Assembly: GCF_002007235.1 (NCBI RefSeq)
Contig: NZ_MUHW01000022.1
Location: 1 to 64,000, forward strand
DNA: 64,000 nucleotides
Reading direction: 5' to 3'
DNA from: Oribacterium sp. C9
GTDB lineage: Bacteria; Bacillota; Clostridia; Lachnospirales; Lachnospiraceae
In this document: piece by piece, positions 24,582 to 34,534 of the stretch
How the letters are laid out: each line of letters starts with the position of its first letter
Numbering within the stretch: position 1 is the stretch's first letter
The notes under the pieces: model-generated
The model's database searches: none
Told to the model about the DNA's origin: nothing
The model's input: the letters and a program-made list of their open reading frames with translations, nothing else
Made by a program: the position numbers and the translations under genes

Positions 24582-26822
24582 CTAAGAGTTCGGATGTACA
24601 ACGCCGTTTCCGTCAATGCTCACACCTGTGCTTATTCCCGTTATGTAGGAATAAACTCCGGCTATTTCTGCAGCACTGTCAAGCTTCTCGGTATAGCCTG
24701 CCGAGGACTTTCCCGGAATAAGCTGAAGCTTCACATCAAAAGTCTTTTTCTCTGACGAATTCTCATCCTGCCCATCGGTAGTATCCGCCGTTTCCGCACC
24801 TTCACTGACTGAGGCTTCACCGGTTTCGGTTATATTGTTTCCGGCAGACTCAGTGCTCTCAGGCATCACTGTCTCATCAGGCTCAGAAGATTCCACCTCT
24901 TCCACTGTGACCTTGAGAAACGCTGTGGAAGGAATAGAGCTTCCGAATACGAAATTACCCAGGCTATATGCTATAGGAACTCCATTATAGTACTCTATTC
25001 CCTGAAGGACATGAGGATGAGCGCCTATAACGAGGTCTGCTCCTGCATCAACTATGTTGTGAGCCAGAGTCTTCTGGATCTCATTTGGATATTCCTTTCG
25101 CTCCTCACCCCAGTGAACGTATACTACTACAAAATCCGCCTGCTTCTTCGCCGCCTTTATTCTGGCGAGAAGTTCCGCGTCATCATAAGCTGTAAAAACG
25201 CCTGCATTGATATCTGTAGCCGTCCATTCAGGCACAGGGATAACTCTGCTGGCACCGATAAAAGCGATCTTTTTTCCTTTAATGCTTACAGTGACAGACT
25301 CTGCGGCACTGTTCAGGTCAGAACCAGCCCCAACGTGTCTGATTCCGGCATCATCAAGTGTTCTTATGGTATCCATAAGCGCTTCTGTTCCATAATCCAG
25401 AGTATGGTTGTTCGCAAGCGTGACGAGGTCAATGCCCATCTCATGGAAAAGGCTGATGTTATCGGGATGCACTCTGAAGGTGAACTGCTTGTTCTCAGCC
25501 TGTTTTCCTCCGATACTGAAAGGGAACTCCTCGTTCGCCATGAAATAATCTACGGATTCTATATCCTGACGGTATCCATCGGAAAGAACTCCGCTGATGC
25601 CTCCGGCAGCTCTGTAGGCCTCCATAACATGATCACTCAGATACACATCTCCTGCAAATAAAAGCTCCACAGGCTCCTTTTCTCCGGTTCCTATGGCCTC
25701 CGCCTCTAAAGGAATGGCAGGATTCTGAACCGCTATGGCTCCGGCTTCGTTAACATAGGCTGTGATTCCCTCTGTGTTCTCAGGAAGTCCGGTTTCCATG
25801 ACTTCTGTTTCCGAAAGCTCTTCCGGCTCTGTTTCTGCCGGAGTCTCCTTTGGGAAAAATCTGTTCTCGAGATCCGCCCTCATTTCAACTATTCTGCTGT
25901 TCACATTCCCCAAAAGATCCGGGTTTAAGTAAAAAGCACTTATAAAGATGATCTCATACAACAGGATAAACGAGCCTAAAACGATTCCCAGTCTGCCCCA
26001 TCTGTGCTTCTTTCGGTCAATTGTTACGACTTCCTCTTCCTCGGATATATACGGAGCTACATCCTGAAACTGATTCTCGATCTCTTTGCGCTTGTGCTTT
26101 TCGACCAGTCTTTCAGCTCTCGTTCCCGAGTAATTGCTCCTTCTGGAATTGAAAAATACCTTTTTTCTTTCATCCTCTGTCCTTTTGAGATCATCACCGA
26201 AAATAAGCTTTACATCTTCCTCCGGATCTGTGCCCTCAGTTATGCCTTTACTCCGGGACTTCCCTTTAGACAAGTTCTTATCTTCATTTTCAAAATTCGT
26301 TTTTTCATACAGCTTCTTCAGTTCATCAGACAGCTCATACTGCATCTCATCTGTCTTTCCACTGAACATGGCCTCTGTTTTCTTTCGCTCATAACCTGAA
26401 CTTACAAGCTTTTCCTTTTTATCCTCTTTTCCTTTTATATTTTTGAATATGCTTTCAGGTTTTTTTCTGCTCTTTCCGAAATCGGACCTGTCTCCTGCAT
26501 CTGCTCTTCGGTAATTCTCATTGCGAGTGCCCTTGAGAGTTCTCTCCGGAGACTTTTCATAGTCCCTTCCGAGAGCTTTTCCGATGCTTTCGACCTTGAT
26601 CTGTCTGCCCTGTTCCGTATTATCTTCCTGCGGCTCAGGTGCAGCGGCTTCCCGGATGTGACTAACATCCTTCATCATCCGTAATTTTTTTCCTGCATAA
26701 TAACCGGATCTTCGTTTTCTTCCGCTTCCCTCAACTCCTGATCTGGCACGTTCAGAACGGGGACCGCGGTAACGTGATCTGGAATTTCGTCTATCGTCTT
26801 CTTTCAAAATATATAACCTCAT
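24582..26822 (-). CDS. CapA-family protein with long basic cytoplasmic N-terminus
   Basis: A 746-residue membrane protein. Residues 1-270 are highly charged and low in complexity (many R, K, E, S). A single membrane helix follows (RLGIVLGSFILLYEIIFISAFYL, about 277-299), then an acidic linker and a CapA-type metallophosphatase-like domain (about 380-640). Motifs are LLFAGDVYLSD, NNHTLDYG, VVYVHWGEE, ADLVIGAHPHVLQG and YSLGNFVFG. CapA-like proteins are linked to poly-gamma-glutamate export, but many stand-alone members have no known role. Most CapA proteins lack such a long inner tail. The start is uncertain: the ATG at 26822 has a poor ribosome-binding site. Confidence 0.8.
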   Translation of the reverse strand: MRLYILKEDDRRNSRSRYRGPRSERARSGVEGSGRKRRSGYYAGKKLRMMKDVSHIREAAAPEPQEDNTEQGRQIKVESIGKALGRDYEKSPERTLKGTRNENYRRADAGDRSDFGKSRKKPESIFKNIKGKEDKKEKLVSSGYERKKTEAMFSGKTDEMQYELSDELKKLYEKTNFENEDKNLSKGKSRSKGITEGTDPEEDVKLIFGDDLKRTEDERKKVFFNSRRSNYSGTRAERLVEKHKRKEIENQFQDVAPYISEEEEVVTIDRKKHRWGRLGIVLGSFILLYEIIFISAFYLNPDLLGNVNSRIVEMRADLENRFFPKETPAETEPEELSETEVMETGLPENTEGITAYVNEAGAIAVQNPAIPLEAEAIGTGEKEPVELLFAGDVYLSDHVMEAYRAAGGISGVLSDGYRQDIESVDYFMANEEFPFSIGGKQAENKQFTFRVHPDNISLFHEMGIDLVTLANNHTLDYGTEALMDTIRTLDDAGIRHVGAGSDLNSAAESVTVSIKGKKIAFIGASRVIPVPEWTATDINAGVFTAYDDAELLARIKAAKKQADFVVVYVHWGEERKEYPNEIQKTLAHNIVDAGADLVIGAHPHVLQGIEYYNGVPIAYSLGNFVFGSSIPSTAFLKVTVEEVESSEPDETVMPESTESAGNNITETGEASVSEGAETADTTDGQDENSSEKKTFDVKLQLIPGKSSAGYTEKLDSAAEIAGVYSYITGISTGVSIDGNGVVHPNS

Positions 26823-26897
26823 CGGAAGAATATATGTTCTTCCGTTAATTTTTTTACAGTGAGACTCATTTTACACCAAAACGACTTTTGATGCATC

Positions 26898-26939
26898 AAA
26901 AAAATGCTATCCGGATGTTCACATCCCGATAGCATTTTG
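26898..26939 (-). terminator. Terminator of the first ABC exporter operon
   Basis: A long stem (AAATGCTATCGGGATG with CATCCGGATAGCATTT, one mismatch) is followed on the minus strand by T residues. It lies 20 bases after the stop at 26958. A separate perfect 16-bp palindrome, TTTTGATGCATCAAAA, occupies 26885-26900. Confidence 0.85.
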
Positions 26940-26957
26940 CTAAAGCTGTATGAGTTG

Positions 26958-28856
26958 TTACTCTAATTCAAAGGCTCCAGTATAAAGCTGATAATAGTTG
27001 CCCTTTGCGGCGATGAGTTCGTCGTGTGAACCACGCTCTATGATCTTTCCATGGTCAAGTACCATGATGACATCTGAGTTCTGGACTGTACTGAGTCTGT
27101 GGGCGATGACAAATACTGTACGTCCTGCCATAAGCGCGTCCATACCCTTCTGGACTATGGCCTCTGTATGGGTATCGATGGAGGAGGTAGCCTCGTCCAT
27201 GATCATAACAGGAGGATCCGCAACAGCTGCTCTCGCGATGGAAATGAGCTGTCTCTGGCCCTGGGAAAGGTTTGAACCGTTGGCAAGGAGCTTTGTATTG
27301 TAGCCCTCAGGAAGTCTCTCGATGAAATCGTCTGCACCTGCGAGCTTTGCAGCCGCGATACACTCTTCATCAGAGGCGTCCAGCTTACCATAACGGATGT
27401 TCTCCATAACAGTACCTGTGAAAAGCACAGTATCCTGAAGGATGATTCCGAGCGAATGTCTCAGATCCGCCTTCTTTATATCCTTGATGTCGATGCCATC
27501 ATAAGTGATGGTTCCATCCTGAATCTCATAGAAACGGTTAATGAGGTTCGTGATGGTGGTCTTACCTGCACCGGTAGCACCAACGAAAGCCACCTTCTGA
27601 CCCGGACGGGCGAAGACATTGACACCATGAAGTACAGTATGCTTTCCGTCATAGGAGAAATCAACATCCTTGAGAACCACGTCTCCTGCAAGCTTCTTGT
27701 ACTGAGGCTTGCCGTCTTCTCCGATCCACTTCCATGCCCACATCTCTGTGCGCTCTGTTGTCTCCTCTATCCTTCCGTCAGCTTCCCTGCACTTAACGAG
27801 AGTTACATGTCCCTCGTCCTCCTCCGGCATCTCATCCATGATGGTGAATACACGGCTGGCACCTGCGAGACCCATGACAACTGCATTGATCTGCTGTGAG
27901 ATTCCGCCTATCTGACCTGCGAACTGCTTCTCCATGTTAAGGAAAGGAACAGTTATGCTAATGCTTAAGGCGAGACCACTAAGGCTCACGTTCGGAACCT
28001 TGAGGAACAGAAGTGCTCCGCCTGCAAAGGCAAGGATCACATAAAGGATGTTTCCTATGTTTCCGAGGATAGGCATCAGAGTATTGGCATATTTATTGGC
28101 CTTCTCAGCGACTCTGAAGAGCTCGTCGTTTACCTTGTCAAAATCAGCTTCCGCTGCGGTCTCATGGTTGAAGACCTTGATTACCTTCTGACCGTTCATC
28201 ATCTCCTCGATGAAGCCCTCGGTCTTTGCGAGCGCACCCTGCTGCTTCATGAAGTACTTTCCTGAGCCGCCGCCCACCTTCTTGACCACCTTGGTCATGA
28301 TGAACACTCCGCCTACAACGATGATGGTAAGCCAGAGGCTGTAATACATCATAAGGCAGAAAATAGTTGTGATACCTACTGCGGAAACCAGAAGCTGAGG
28401 CATGGCAACGGAGATAAGCTGTCTCAGTGTATCAACGTCATTTGTGTAATACGACATGATATCACCATGCTCATGCTGGTCAAAATATCTGATGGGAAGG
28501 TTCTGCATTCCGTCAAACATCTTTACACGCATCTTCTTGAGAGATCCCTGTGTAATGATGGCCATACACTGGTTATAAACTATGGCCGCGATAAGTGACA
28601 GGCAGTAAAGTCCGGCGAGGATAAATACCTTTGAAAGGATAGCTCCTGAAACTGCGCTCCAGTCACCTGTTCTCCAGTTCTCCTCAATGATCGCTATGAC
28701 CTGCTGCTGGAACATGGCAGGAATGGCGCTGACAACAGCATTGAACAGAATACAGACTATAGTGAACGGCAGAAGCTTCGGATAGAATGAAAACAGCATC
28801 TTTATGAGCCTCTTGGCCGTGTCCTTCTTCATAAGAGATTTATTGTTATCCATCAT
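26958..28856 (-). CDS. Heterodimeric ABC exporter, subunit with canonical Walker B
   Basis: A 632-residue half-transporter with six membrane helices (about 1-330) fused to a nucleotide-binding domain (about 395-630). Walker A is GATGAGKTT, Walker B is MIMDEATSSID with the catalytic Glu, and the switch His is kept (AHRLSTV). The signature motif deviates (LSQGQ). Its partner, overlapping by four bases upstream, shows the opposite pattern, so the pair forms one competent and one degenerate ATP site, as in TM287/288 or BmrCD. An extra roughly 35-residue insertion (GRIEETTERTEMWAWKW) precedes the nucleotide-binding domain. The substrate is unknown; drugs, peptides or lipids are usual. Confidence 0.88.
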   Translation of the reverse strand: MMDNNKSLMKKDTAKRLIKMLFSFYPKLLPFTIVCILFNAVVSAIPAMFQQQVIAIIEENWRTGDWSAVSGAILSKVFILAGLYCLSLIAAIVYNQCMAIITQGSLKKMRVKMFDGMQNLPIRYFDQHEHGDIMSYYTNDVDTLRQLISVAMPQLLVSAVGITTIFCLMMYYSLWLTIIVVGGVFIMTKVVKKVGGGSGKYFMKQQGALAKTEGFIEEMMNGQKVIKVFNHETAAEADFDKVNDELFRVAEKANKYANTLMPILGNIGNILYVILAFAGGALLFLKVPNVSLSGLALSISITVPFLNMEKQFAGQIGGISQQINAVVMGLAGASRVFTIMDEMPEEDEGHVTLVKCREADGRIEETTERTEMWAWKWIGEDGKPQYKKLAGDVVLKDVDFSYDGKHTVLHGVNVFARPGQKVAFVGATGAGKTTITNLINRFYEIQDGTITYDGIDIKDIKKADLRHSLGIILQDTVLFTGTVMENIRYGKLDASDEECIAAAKLAGADDFIERLPEGYNTKLLANGSNLSQGQRQLISIARAAVADPPVMIMDEATSSIDTHTEAIVQKGMDALMAGRTVFVIAHRLSTVQNSDVIMVLDHGKIIERGSHDELIAAKGNYYQLYTGAFELE

Positions 28857-30646
28857 CTTTCACCTCCTTCTGTATTTTCGACTGAGGCTGAAACGACGTC
28901 ACCTGTCTCCTCTGTGATCTTGTTCTGTGCCTTATAGAGATCCTGATAGGTCTCATTTCTTGAAAGGAGCTCCTCATGAGTTCCTATATCCTGAATCTTT
29001 CCACCCTTAAGGATCAGGATCCTGTCAGCATCCTCAACGGACGATACTCTCTGGGCGATGATGATCTTTGTGGTCTCAGGGATGAACTCCTTGAAGCCCT
29101 TACGGATCAGAGCATCTGTCTTTGTATCGACTGCGGAAGTTGAGTCATCAAGGATAAGGACCTTTGGCTTCTTAAGGAGAGCTCTCGCTATACAGAGTCT
29201 CTGCTTCTGTCCGCCGGAAACATTGGTACCTCCCTGAGTGATGAAGGTGTCATACTTGTCCGGGAATCTCTGAACGAACTCGTCCGCCTGGGCAAGCCTG
29301 CATGCCTCGATGATCTCCTCATCTGTAGCCTTCGGATTTCCCCAGCGGAGATTCTCCTTGATGGTGCCTGAGAAAAGCACGTTCTTCTGAAGAACTACCG
29401 CAACCTGATCACGAAGAGTTTTCAGATCATAGTTCTTTACGTCGATATTTCCGACCTTCACTACACCCTCTGTGACATCATAAAGTCGCGGGATGAGCTG
29501 TATGAAGGATGACTTGGAGGAACCTGTGCCTCCGATGATACCTATGGTCTCACCTGACCTGATATGAAGGTCAATGTCTGAAAGCACGAATCTTTCAGCC
29601 TTCTTTGAATACTTAAAGCTTACATTCTCAAAATCGATGGAACCGTCAGGAACATCCATAACAGGCTCAGGAGGATTTGTAAGTGTGCTTTCCTCTCTGA
29701 GGACCTCAGCGATACGTTCTGCCGACTCAGCTGAAAGTGTCACCATAACGAAGATCATGCTGACCATCATAAGGGACATGAGGATCTGGAAGCTGTAGGT
29801 AAGAAGTGCGGAATACTGACCTACATCAAGAGCTACTCCCTTAGTACTGATGATGGTGTATGAACCGAAGCTCAGTACGAAGATCATGACAACATAGAGA
29901 CAGAACTGCATCAAAGGATTGTTGAAGGCGAGTATTCTCTCGGCTCTTGTGAAATCCTTCTGTACATCTGTTGCAGCGATGTTGAACTTCTCCTTCTCGT
30001 ACTCCTCACGTACAAAGGATTTGACAACTCTCATTCCGTTCACGTTCTCCTGAACAGAATCGTTGAGAGCATCGTACTTCTTGAAGACTGCGCGGAACAG
30101 AGGCATTACCATCCTGATGACAGAGAAAAGTCCGATGCCGAGGATTGGGATCACCGCAACGAAGATCCATGCCATCCTTCCGCCCATGATGAATGCAGTA
30201 GCAAAGGAAAAGATCAGCATCACCGGGGCTCTGAAGCCTATACGGATCAGCATCATAAATGCCATCTGCACGTTCTGGATGTCAGTGGTCATACGTGTGA
30301 CCAGTGAGCTTGTCTGGAAACGATCTATATTCTCAAAAGAAAAATCCTGTATTTTATAGAAGATATCCTTTCTCAGGTTTCTGGAAAAACCCGTTGCGGC
30401 AGTGGCACTGGCGTTGCCGGCTACGACACCGAAGGTCAGGGAAAGCATGGCGAGTGCTATGAGTACAAGACCATATTTTGTGATCGTATCCATACCGCAT
30501 CCGGCCTTGATCTCATTGATCAGACGTGCGGTAACAAATGGTATGATCGTCTCTATAAGGGACTCAAGAACCACAAATACCGGTGACTTAATGGCAGGGA
30601 TCCTGAACTCTCTGATAGATTTTGACAGCGTTCTTACAACGTTCAT
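28853..30646 (-). CDS. Heterodimeric ABC exporter, subunit with degenerate ATP site
   Basis: A 597-residue half-transporter with an ABC membrane domain (about 1-310) and a nucleotide-binding domain (about 335-570). Walker A is GGTGSSKSS (unusual, S for G before K), the signature is VSGGQ, Walker B ends in LILDDSTSAVD with Asp in place of Glu, and the switch His is Gln (AQRVSS). These changes mark the non-hydrolysing half of a heterodimeric exporter. It is the first gene of a two-gene operon. Confidence 0.88.
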   Translation of the reverse strand: MNVVRTLSKSIREFRIPAIKSPVFVVLESLIETIIPFVTARLINEIKAGCGMDTITKYGLVLIALAMLSLTFGVVAGNASATAATGFSRNLRKDIFYKIQDFSFENIDRFQTSSLVTRMTTDIQNVQMAFMMLIRIGFRAPVMLIFSFATAFIMGGRMAWIFVAVIPILGIGLFSVIRMVMPLFRAVFKKYDALNDSVQENVNGMRVVKSFVREEYEKEKFNIAATDVQKDFTRAERILAFNNPLMQFCLYVVMIFVLSFGSYTIISTKGVALDVGQYSALLTYSFQILMSLMMVSMIFVMVTLSAESAERIAEVLREESTLTNPPEPVMDVPDGSIDFENVSFKYSKKAERFVLSDIDLHIRSGETIGIIGGTGSSKSSFIQLIPRLYDVTEGVVKVGNIDVKNYDLKTLRDQVAVVLQKNVLFSGTIKENLRWGNPKATDEEIIEACRLAQADEFVQRFPDKYDTFITQGGTNVSGGQKQRLCIARALLKKPKVLILDDSTSAVDTKTDALIRKGFKEFIPETTKIIIAQRVSSVEDADRILILKGGKIQDIGTHEELLSRNETYQDLYKAQNKITEETGDVVSASVENTEGGER

Positions 30647-30824
30647 TTATCTCCTCCTCAATGTATGAAATTTTGAATACCGAAAATGGTAGAACAACAA
30701 TAATAAATAAAAAAAATCGATGATGTAAGCACTTTTTTAAAAACTTACAAAGAAACACCGACACATAGACTATATCGGCGGAACTTAACTATACTAATAG
30801 ATTGTATAAAATTTTTCAATTAAT

Positions 30825-30863
30825 TTATAAAAAATTTAGAGGTACCGGATATTCCTCCGGCAC
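30825..30863 (-). terminator. Terminator after the HExxH zinc-ribbon protein
   Basis: The stem GGTGCCGGA/TCCGGTACC (30841-30849 with 30855-30863, one G-U) is followed on the minus strand by TCTAAATTTTTTATA. It lies about 50 bases past the stop at 30917. The rest of the 270-base gap up to the ABC exporter start holds AT-rich sequence without a clear gene. Confidence 0.75.
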
Positions 30864-30916
30864 CCCTTTAATTTCTTCTGTCTAGTTACTATATTCAGGC
30901 TGTGGCAATTAACATA

Positions 30917-33900
30917 TCACTTCAGTTCCTGAAACTCATCCGATATCTTCTTTCCCTTAAGCTTCGAGCTGAAACTTGCGAACTGATTGTTCACAGCCGT
31001 ACTTCCCTCAAAGGTCATGATCGGATGATCCGGATCCTTTTCATTTACATCCTTATAGATGGTGAGCTCCATTCCGGGTGCAAGCCCGAACCCGGAAAGA
31101 TCATAGGTATTTCCCTTTGAGTCTGTATAGTTTGTGTCCTTTCGTTCAAGCTTCAGTATCATGGTAGTCTCATCATAAGTGCCGGTATATTTCTCTAAAG
31201 GAGCATCCCCCTCGAACTTGACAGCCGCCTCGACCCTGCCATTTTCCTGCGAAGGCTTTATAACCATCTTGCCCTTCGCCGCAGAGCTTGCCAGATCACC
31301 GCTTATCTTACTGTACTGATCGGTATACTGTTTCAGGGAATCTCCGACTATCTTTCCGACTGCATCATCGCCTCCTGCTGCAGCTCCGGCTGCGCTTCCC
31401 ATCATATTTATATACTGATCCAGCATCGGGCTGTTATAGCCCTCCATATAAGACTCTATCTCCCATGTTCCGTAGATGTCTCCGGTAATAGCCTGCGGAT
31501 CCGATTCCGGTCCGAGACATGGCTCTCCTGATTTGAAGGTTCCCTCTACGCATTCCTGAAGTATCACCACCAGCTCCTTACGCTGCTCCTGTGTAAGCTT
31601 CTTTCCGTCCAGCTTAAGGTCGGAAATGTCTATCTTTACAGGCTCCAGATCCACATCCTTCTTCATGATCTGTATCTGTCTGAGATCCTTCTTTCCCAAA
31701 CGTATCGTCAGTACATAGCTGTCCACTATCTCATATCCCGGCCATTCACCGAATATAGGAAGCTTCACAGATAGCTCCTCACCGAGATCAGTGACCTCCG
31801 GCTGGTCCGGCTTAGGCATGAGATACAAGGTATATCCGCTGTAATTATTCCATACCCATCCTTCTGAAGCATCAGCTGTTCCGCCGTCCACCTCCATGAG
31901 ATAGATCGTTTCATTATCCGAGGTCCATTTTCTCGGTTCCACGAAGAGTCCGTCCGCATACTCCCTATACTCCTCATTCTCCTTTAACTTAAGGGGGATG
32001 AGCTTCATATCGGACATCGCTTCCTTATAATCATCATCGTACTTCAGGACCATGGCATACTCATTCCACTTCTCAACCAGCTTTGTGGGCTGTATCCTGC
32101 GGACTCTCGTAGTGTAGTTCTTGTTTAGAAGATCCACCTTGACTTTACCGCTGTTTCCGCTCAACCTGGTCAGTGGTGAAAAAACAGCATTAACATTATC
32201 CTTCAGTGCTTCCTTATAGAATTTTGTCTGATAATACTCTGCGAAGGCATGATAGCTTTCCGTCAGTCCCTCATCAGATTCCAGTGCAAATGCTTCCTTC
32301 AGTACGGTTGTGACCGCCCGCTTTCCCAGAAGGCTGTGATACCTCGTAAGAACCAGCGGATAGCTTACGTCATTCTGTTCTCTAAGGTATGTCACAAACG
32401 GTCCCAAAGGATAGGAAGCGGACGCAGAATCACCAGCTGACAGAGTTCCCTCCGGATAGCTGGTCTTAAACCCGTCCAGAGGAAGGGCAAACCAGTAAAC
32501 ATCCGAAAGATTATCAAGCACCGATTCCCGTTTCGAAGTAATGGGATCTGAACCGGCTTCCTTGAAATGATCATAGGCCATGCATTCCAGATCCTGCGCA
32601 GACATCTCATCGAACTTGTATGTCGCTAGGAGCTTTGAAACATAGCAGCGCTGCACTGCATGGAACAGCTCATGGCATACCGTGCAAAGCAGCTTGTCAT
32701 AGGTCAGCTTATCGCCTCTTCCAAGATAAGCCATGGATATGACCATATATGGATTACTGAGCGCCGGAGTCAAGGTAGCACCGTACGCACCCTTATCCTC
32801 TCCCGAAAGCTCTATGCGGAACTGATAGGTGGGCATACGTAGTCCCAGATCCTCTTTCAGCCACTGCCACGCCTTAAGGGCTGATAAACATACTTTTTCC
32901 ACCGCTTCCAGCTCTGTCCTGAATTCCGGTATGTTCAATTCAGAGTTCTTATAGTCCTCCAGATTCTTTTTTATACGCTTATAGTCAGGATCATTATCCT
33001 CTTTTTCCTTCAGTATGGCTTCATATCGCTTTTTAAACTTCTTTTTTATCCGGACAGCGTAATTCTTCATATCCGGATCCTTGCTCCAGGCATTCAGCTC
33101 GTTGTTCATCTCGCCAATTGATTCAACATACAGATTTTCTTCTTTTTTTATCTGTTCAAATGCCTCTTTTTTTGCCTTTGTCTCCAGTTCATTATGAAGC
33201 TCACTGTTTCCGCTTTCCAGCGCACCTAGGAAGGACTTTCTGTCCAGCATCACCTGCATTACCTTCTGCCCGTTGTATTTGAGATCAAAAGTCCCGGTAT
33301 ATGGATTAAAGTAGGCACCTCCGGCATAGGCCGTATATGAATCAGCAAGCACGGCAAAGCCGCCTGCCGCAAGCGCGATAAGCAGGATACTGTTCTGATC
33401 AGCCTCTATGGTCACCTTATCTCCATTTAATCTCGCAGGATACTCCTGCCACTTACCGGCATCATCGACACGGTAGAATCTCAGGGCATCATAATCCGAG
33501 GCTTCAAGCCCCATGGCTTCAAGATCGAAATCCATAGTATAGTACCCGGGCAGTACCTCCGAATCCCCGAGACCGGCATCGATCTCCCATGCTCCTATCA
33601 GAAGTCCGGAAGCTCCTGCCGCATCGGGAAGCTCTGCATCCAGCTTTTCATACCCGGCAGCATCTACTGCCTCAAGCTTGAACTCCCTGTCCTTATCCAG
33701 AGCATTTTCTTCAGCACTTATGGTGATTCCGTATGGAGTCTCCTTCTTAAAAGCCTTACTCTTCCCCTCGGGAAGCACAGTAAGACCCTCTCTTTCTTCT
33801 TCCCATCCCAGAGAATCGCCATAGATCCAGTCATAGTTTTCATAGCGAGTATCATTTTCTTTATTATCATCAAATAAAGTCCCGTTCTCAAAAGCTGCAT

Positions 33901-34462
33901 CTATAGCATCATACTCTTCCTTAAGCTTTTCCTGAGACACCTTAGCTGTATATTTATCCCTCGTTGATGTCCCGGGCTTAAGCTTTTCGTTCACTAAATC
34001 TGTCAAGCCTCCAGGAATACCCGGAAGTTTAACGCGCAAGAATCCGGGAAAAATAAAGCCTGTAAAAAGAGCAACCACCAGCACAAGCGCTATCAAAGGC
34101 GCTATAGACCCTTTCCGCCTTTGACTCTTCATCATCTGAACCTTTTGATGACGAATCGCCGAATTTTGTCTGTAACGTTCAGCCTCGGAAGCTCCCTGTC
34201 CCGGGATCCTCATATGCTGTCCCGAGATCCTCTTATCCTGTACCGGTGAACCGGATTTTGAAGCAGAACTCTCAGCCTTCCAGCCGCATTCACGGCAGAA
34301 CTGCGCTCCGGAGATCATTTCCTTTCCGCATCTCCGGCAGAATTTAGGAGACTGCACTCCCATTTTTTCCGGTCTCTGCCTTTCCACCGCCTTTCCGCAG
34401 TTTTGGCAGAATCCGGCATCGTCCGCTATCTTAGCTCCACAGTATTTGCAAAATCCTGCCAT
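30917..34462 (-). CDS. Zinc-ribbon membrane protein with external HExxH metallopeptidase-like region
   Basis: An 1181-residue protein. Two N-terminal zinc ribbons (CKYCG...CQNCG at 5-22 and CRRCG...CRECG at 42-59) and a basic linker lead to one membrane helix (IAPLIALVLVVALFTGFIF, about 122-142). A very large external part follows. Near residue 595 is CTVCHELFHAVQ, an HExxH zinc-binding motif typical of metallopeptidases. Downstream AYDHFKEAGSD (about 630) might provide a further ligand. The C-terminus has a lipocalin-like strand pattern (GDIYGTWEIESYMEG, YTGTYDETTMILKLER). I know no named family with this whole architecture. It is followed on the same strand by an ABC exporter pair after a terminator. 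Confidence 0.65.
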   Translation of the reverse strand: MAGFCKYCGAKIADDAGFCQNCGKAVERQRPEKMGVQSPKFCRRCGKEMISGAQFCRECGWKAESSASKSGSPVQDKRISGQHMRIPGQGASEAERYRQNSAIRHQKVQMMKSQRRKGSIAPLIALVLVVALFTGFIFPGFLRVKLPGIPGGLTDLVNEKLKPGTSTRDKYTAKVSQEKLKEEYDAIDAAFENGTLFDDNKENDTRYENYDWIYGDSLGWEEEREGLTVLPEGKSKAFKKETPYGITISAEENALDKDREFKLEAVDAAGYEKLDAELPDAAGASGLLIGAWEIDAGLGDSEVLPGYYTMDFDLEAMGLEASDYDALRFYRVDDAGKWQEYPARLNGDKVTIEADQNSILLIALAAGGFAVLADSYTAYAGGAYFNPYTGTFDLKYNGQKVMQVMLDRKSFLGALESGNSELHNELETKAKKEAFEQIKKEENLYVESIGEMNNELNAWSKDPDMKNYAVRIKKKFKKRYEAILKEKEDNDPDYKRIKKNLEDYKNSELNIPEFRTELEAVEKVCLSALKAWQWLKEDLGLRMPTYQFRIELSGEDKGAYGATLTPALSNPYMVISMAYLGRGDKLTYDKLLCTVCHELFHAVQRCYVSKLLATYKFDEMSAQDLECMAYDHFKEAGSDPITSKRESVLDNLSDVYWFALPLDGFKTSYPEGTLSAGDSASASYPLGPFVTYLREQNDVSYPLVLTRYHSLLGKRAVTTVLKEAFALESDEGLTESYHAFAEYYQTKFYKEALKDNVNAVFSPLTRLSGNSGKVKVDLLNKNYTTRVRRIQPTKLVEKWNEYAMVLKYDDDYKEAMSDMKLIPLKLKENEEYREYADGLFVEPRKWTSDNETIYLMEVDGGTADASEGWVWNNYSGYTLYLMPKPDQPEVTDLGEELSVKLPIFGEWPGYEIVDSYVLTIRLGKKDLRQIQIMKKDVDLEPVKIDISDLKLDGKKLTQEQRKELVVILQECVEGTFKSGEPCLGPESDPQAITGDIYGTWEIESYMEGYNSPMLDQYINMMGSAAGAAAGGDDAVGKIVGDSLKQYTDQYSKISGDLASSAAKGKMVIKPSQENGRVEAAVKFEGDAPLEKYTGTYDETTMILKLERKDTNYTDSKGNTYDLSGFGLAPGMELTIYKDVNEKDPDHPIMTFEGSTAVNNQFASFSSKLKGKKISDEFQELK

Positions 34463-34534
34463 AAAAGCACCTCTTCCGTGTCGCCCATCCCGGCGGCTTC
34501 CGTATATCTTTGGACCGCCCCTGTATCAGCTTGC

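Noticed and set aside
25011-25661. 216-codon frame antisense to the CapA gene
   Set aside because: It lies fully within a conserved coding domain on the other strand and has no ribosome-binding site.
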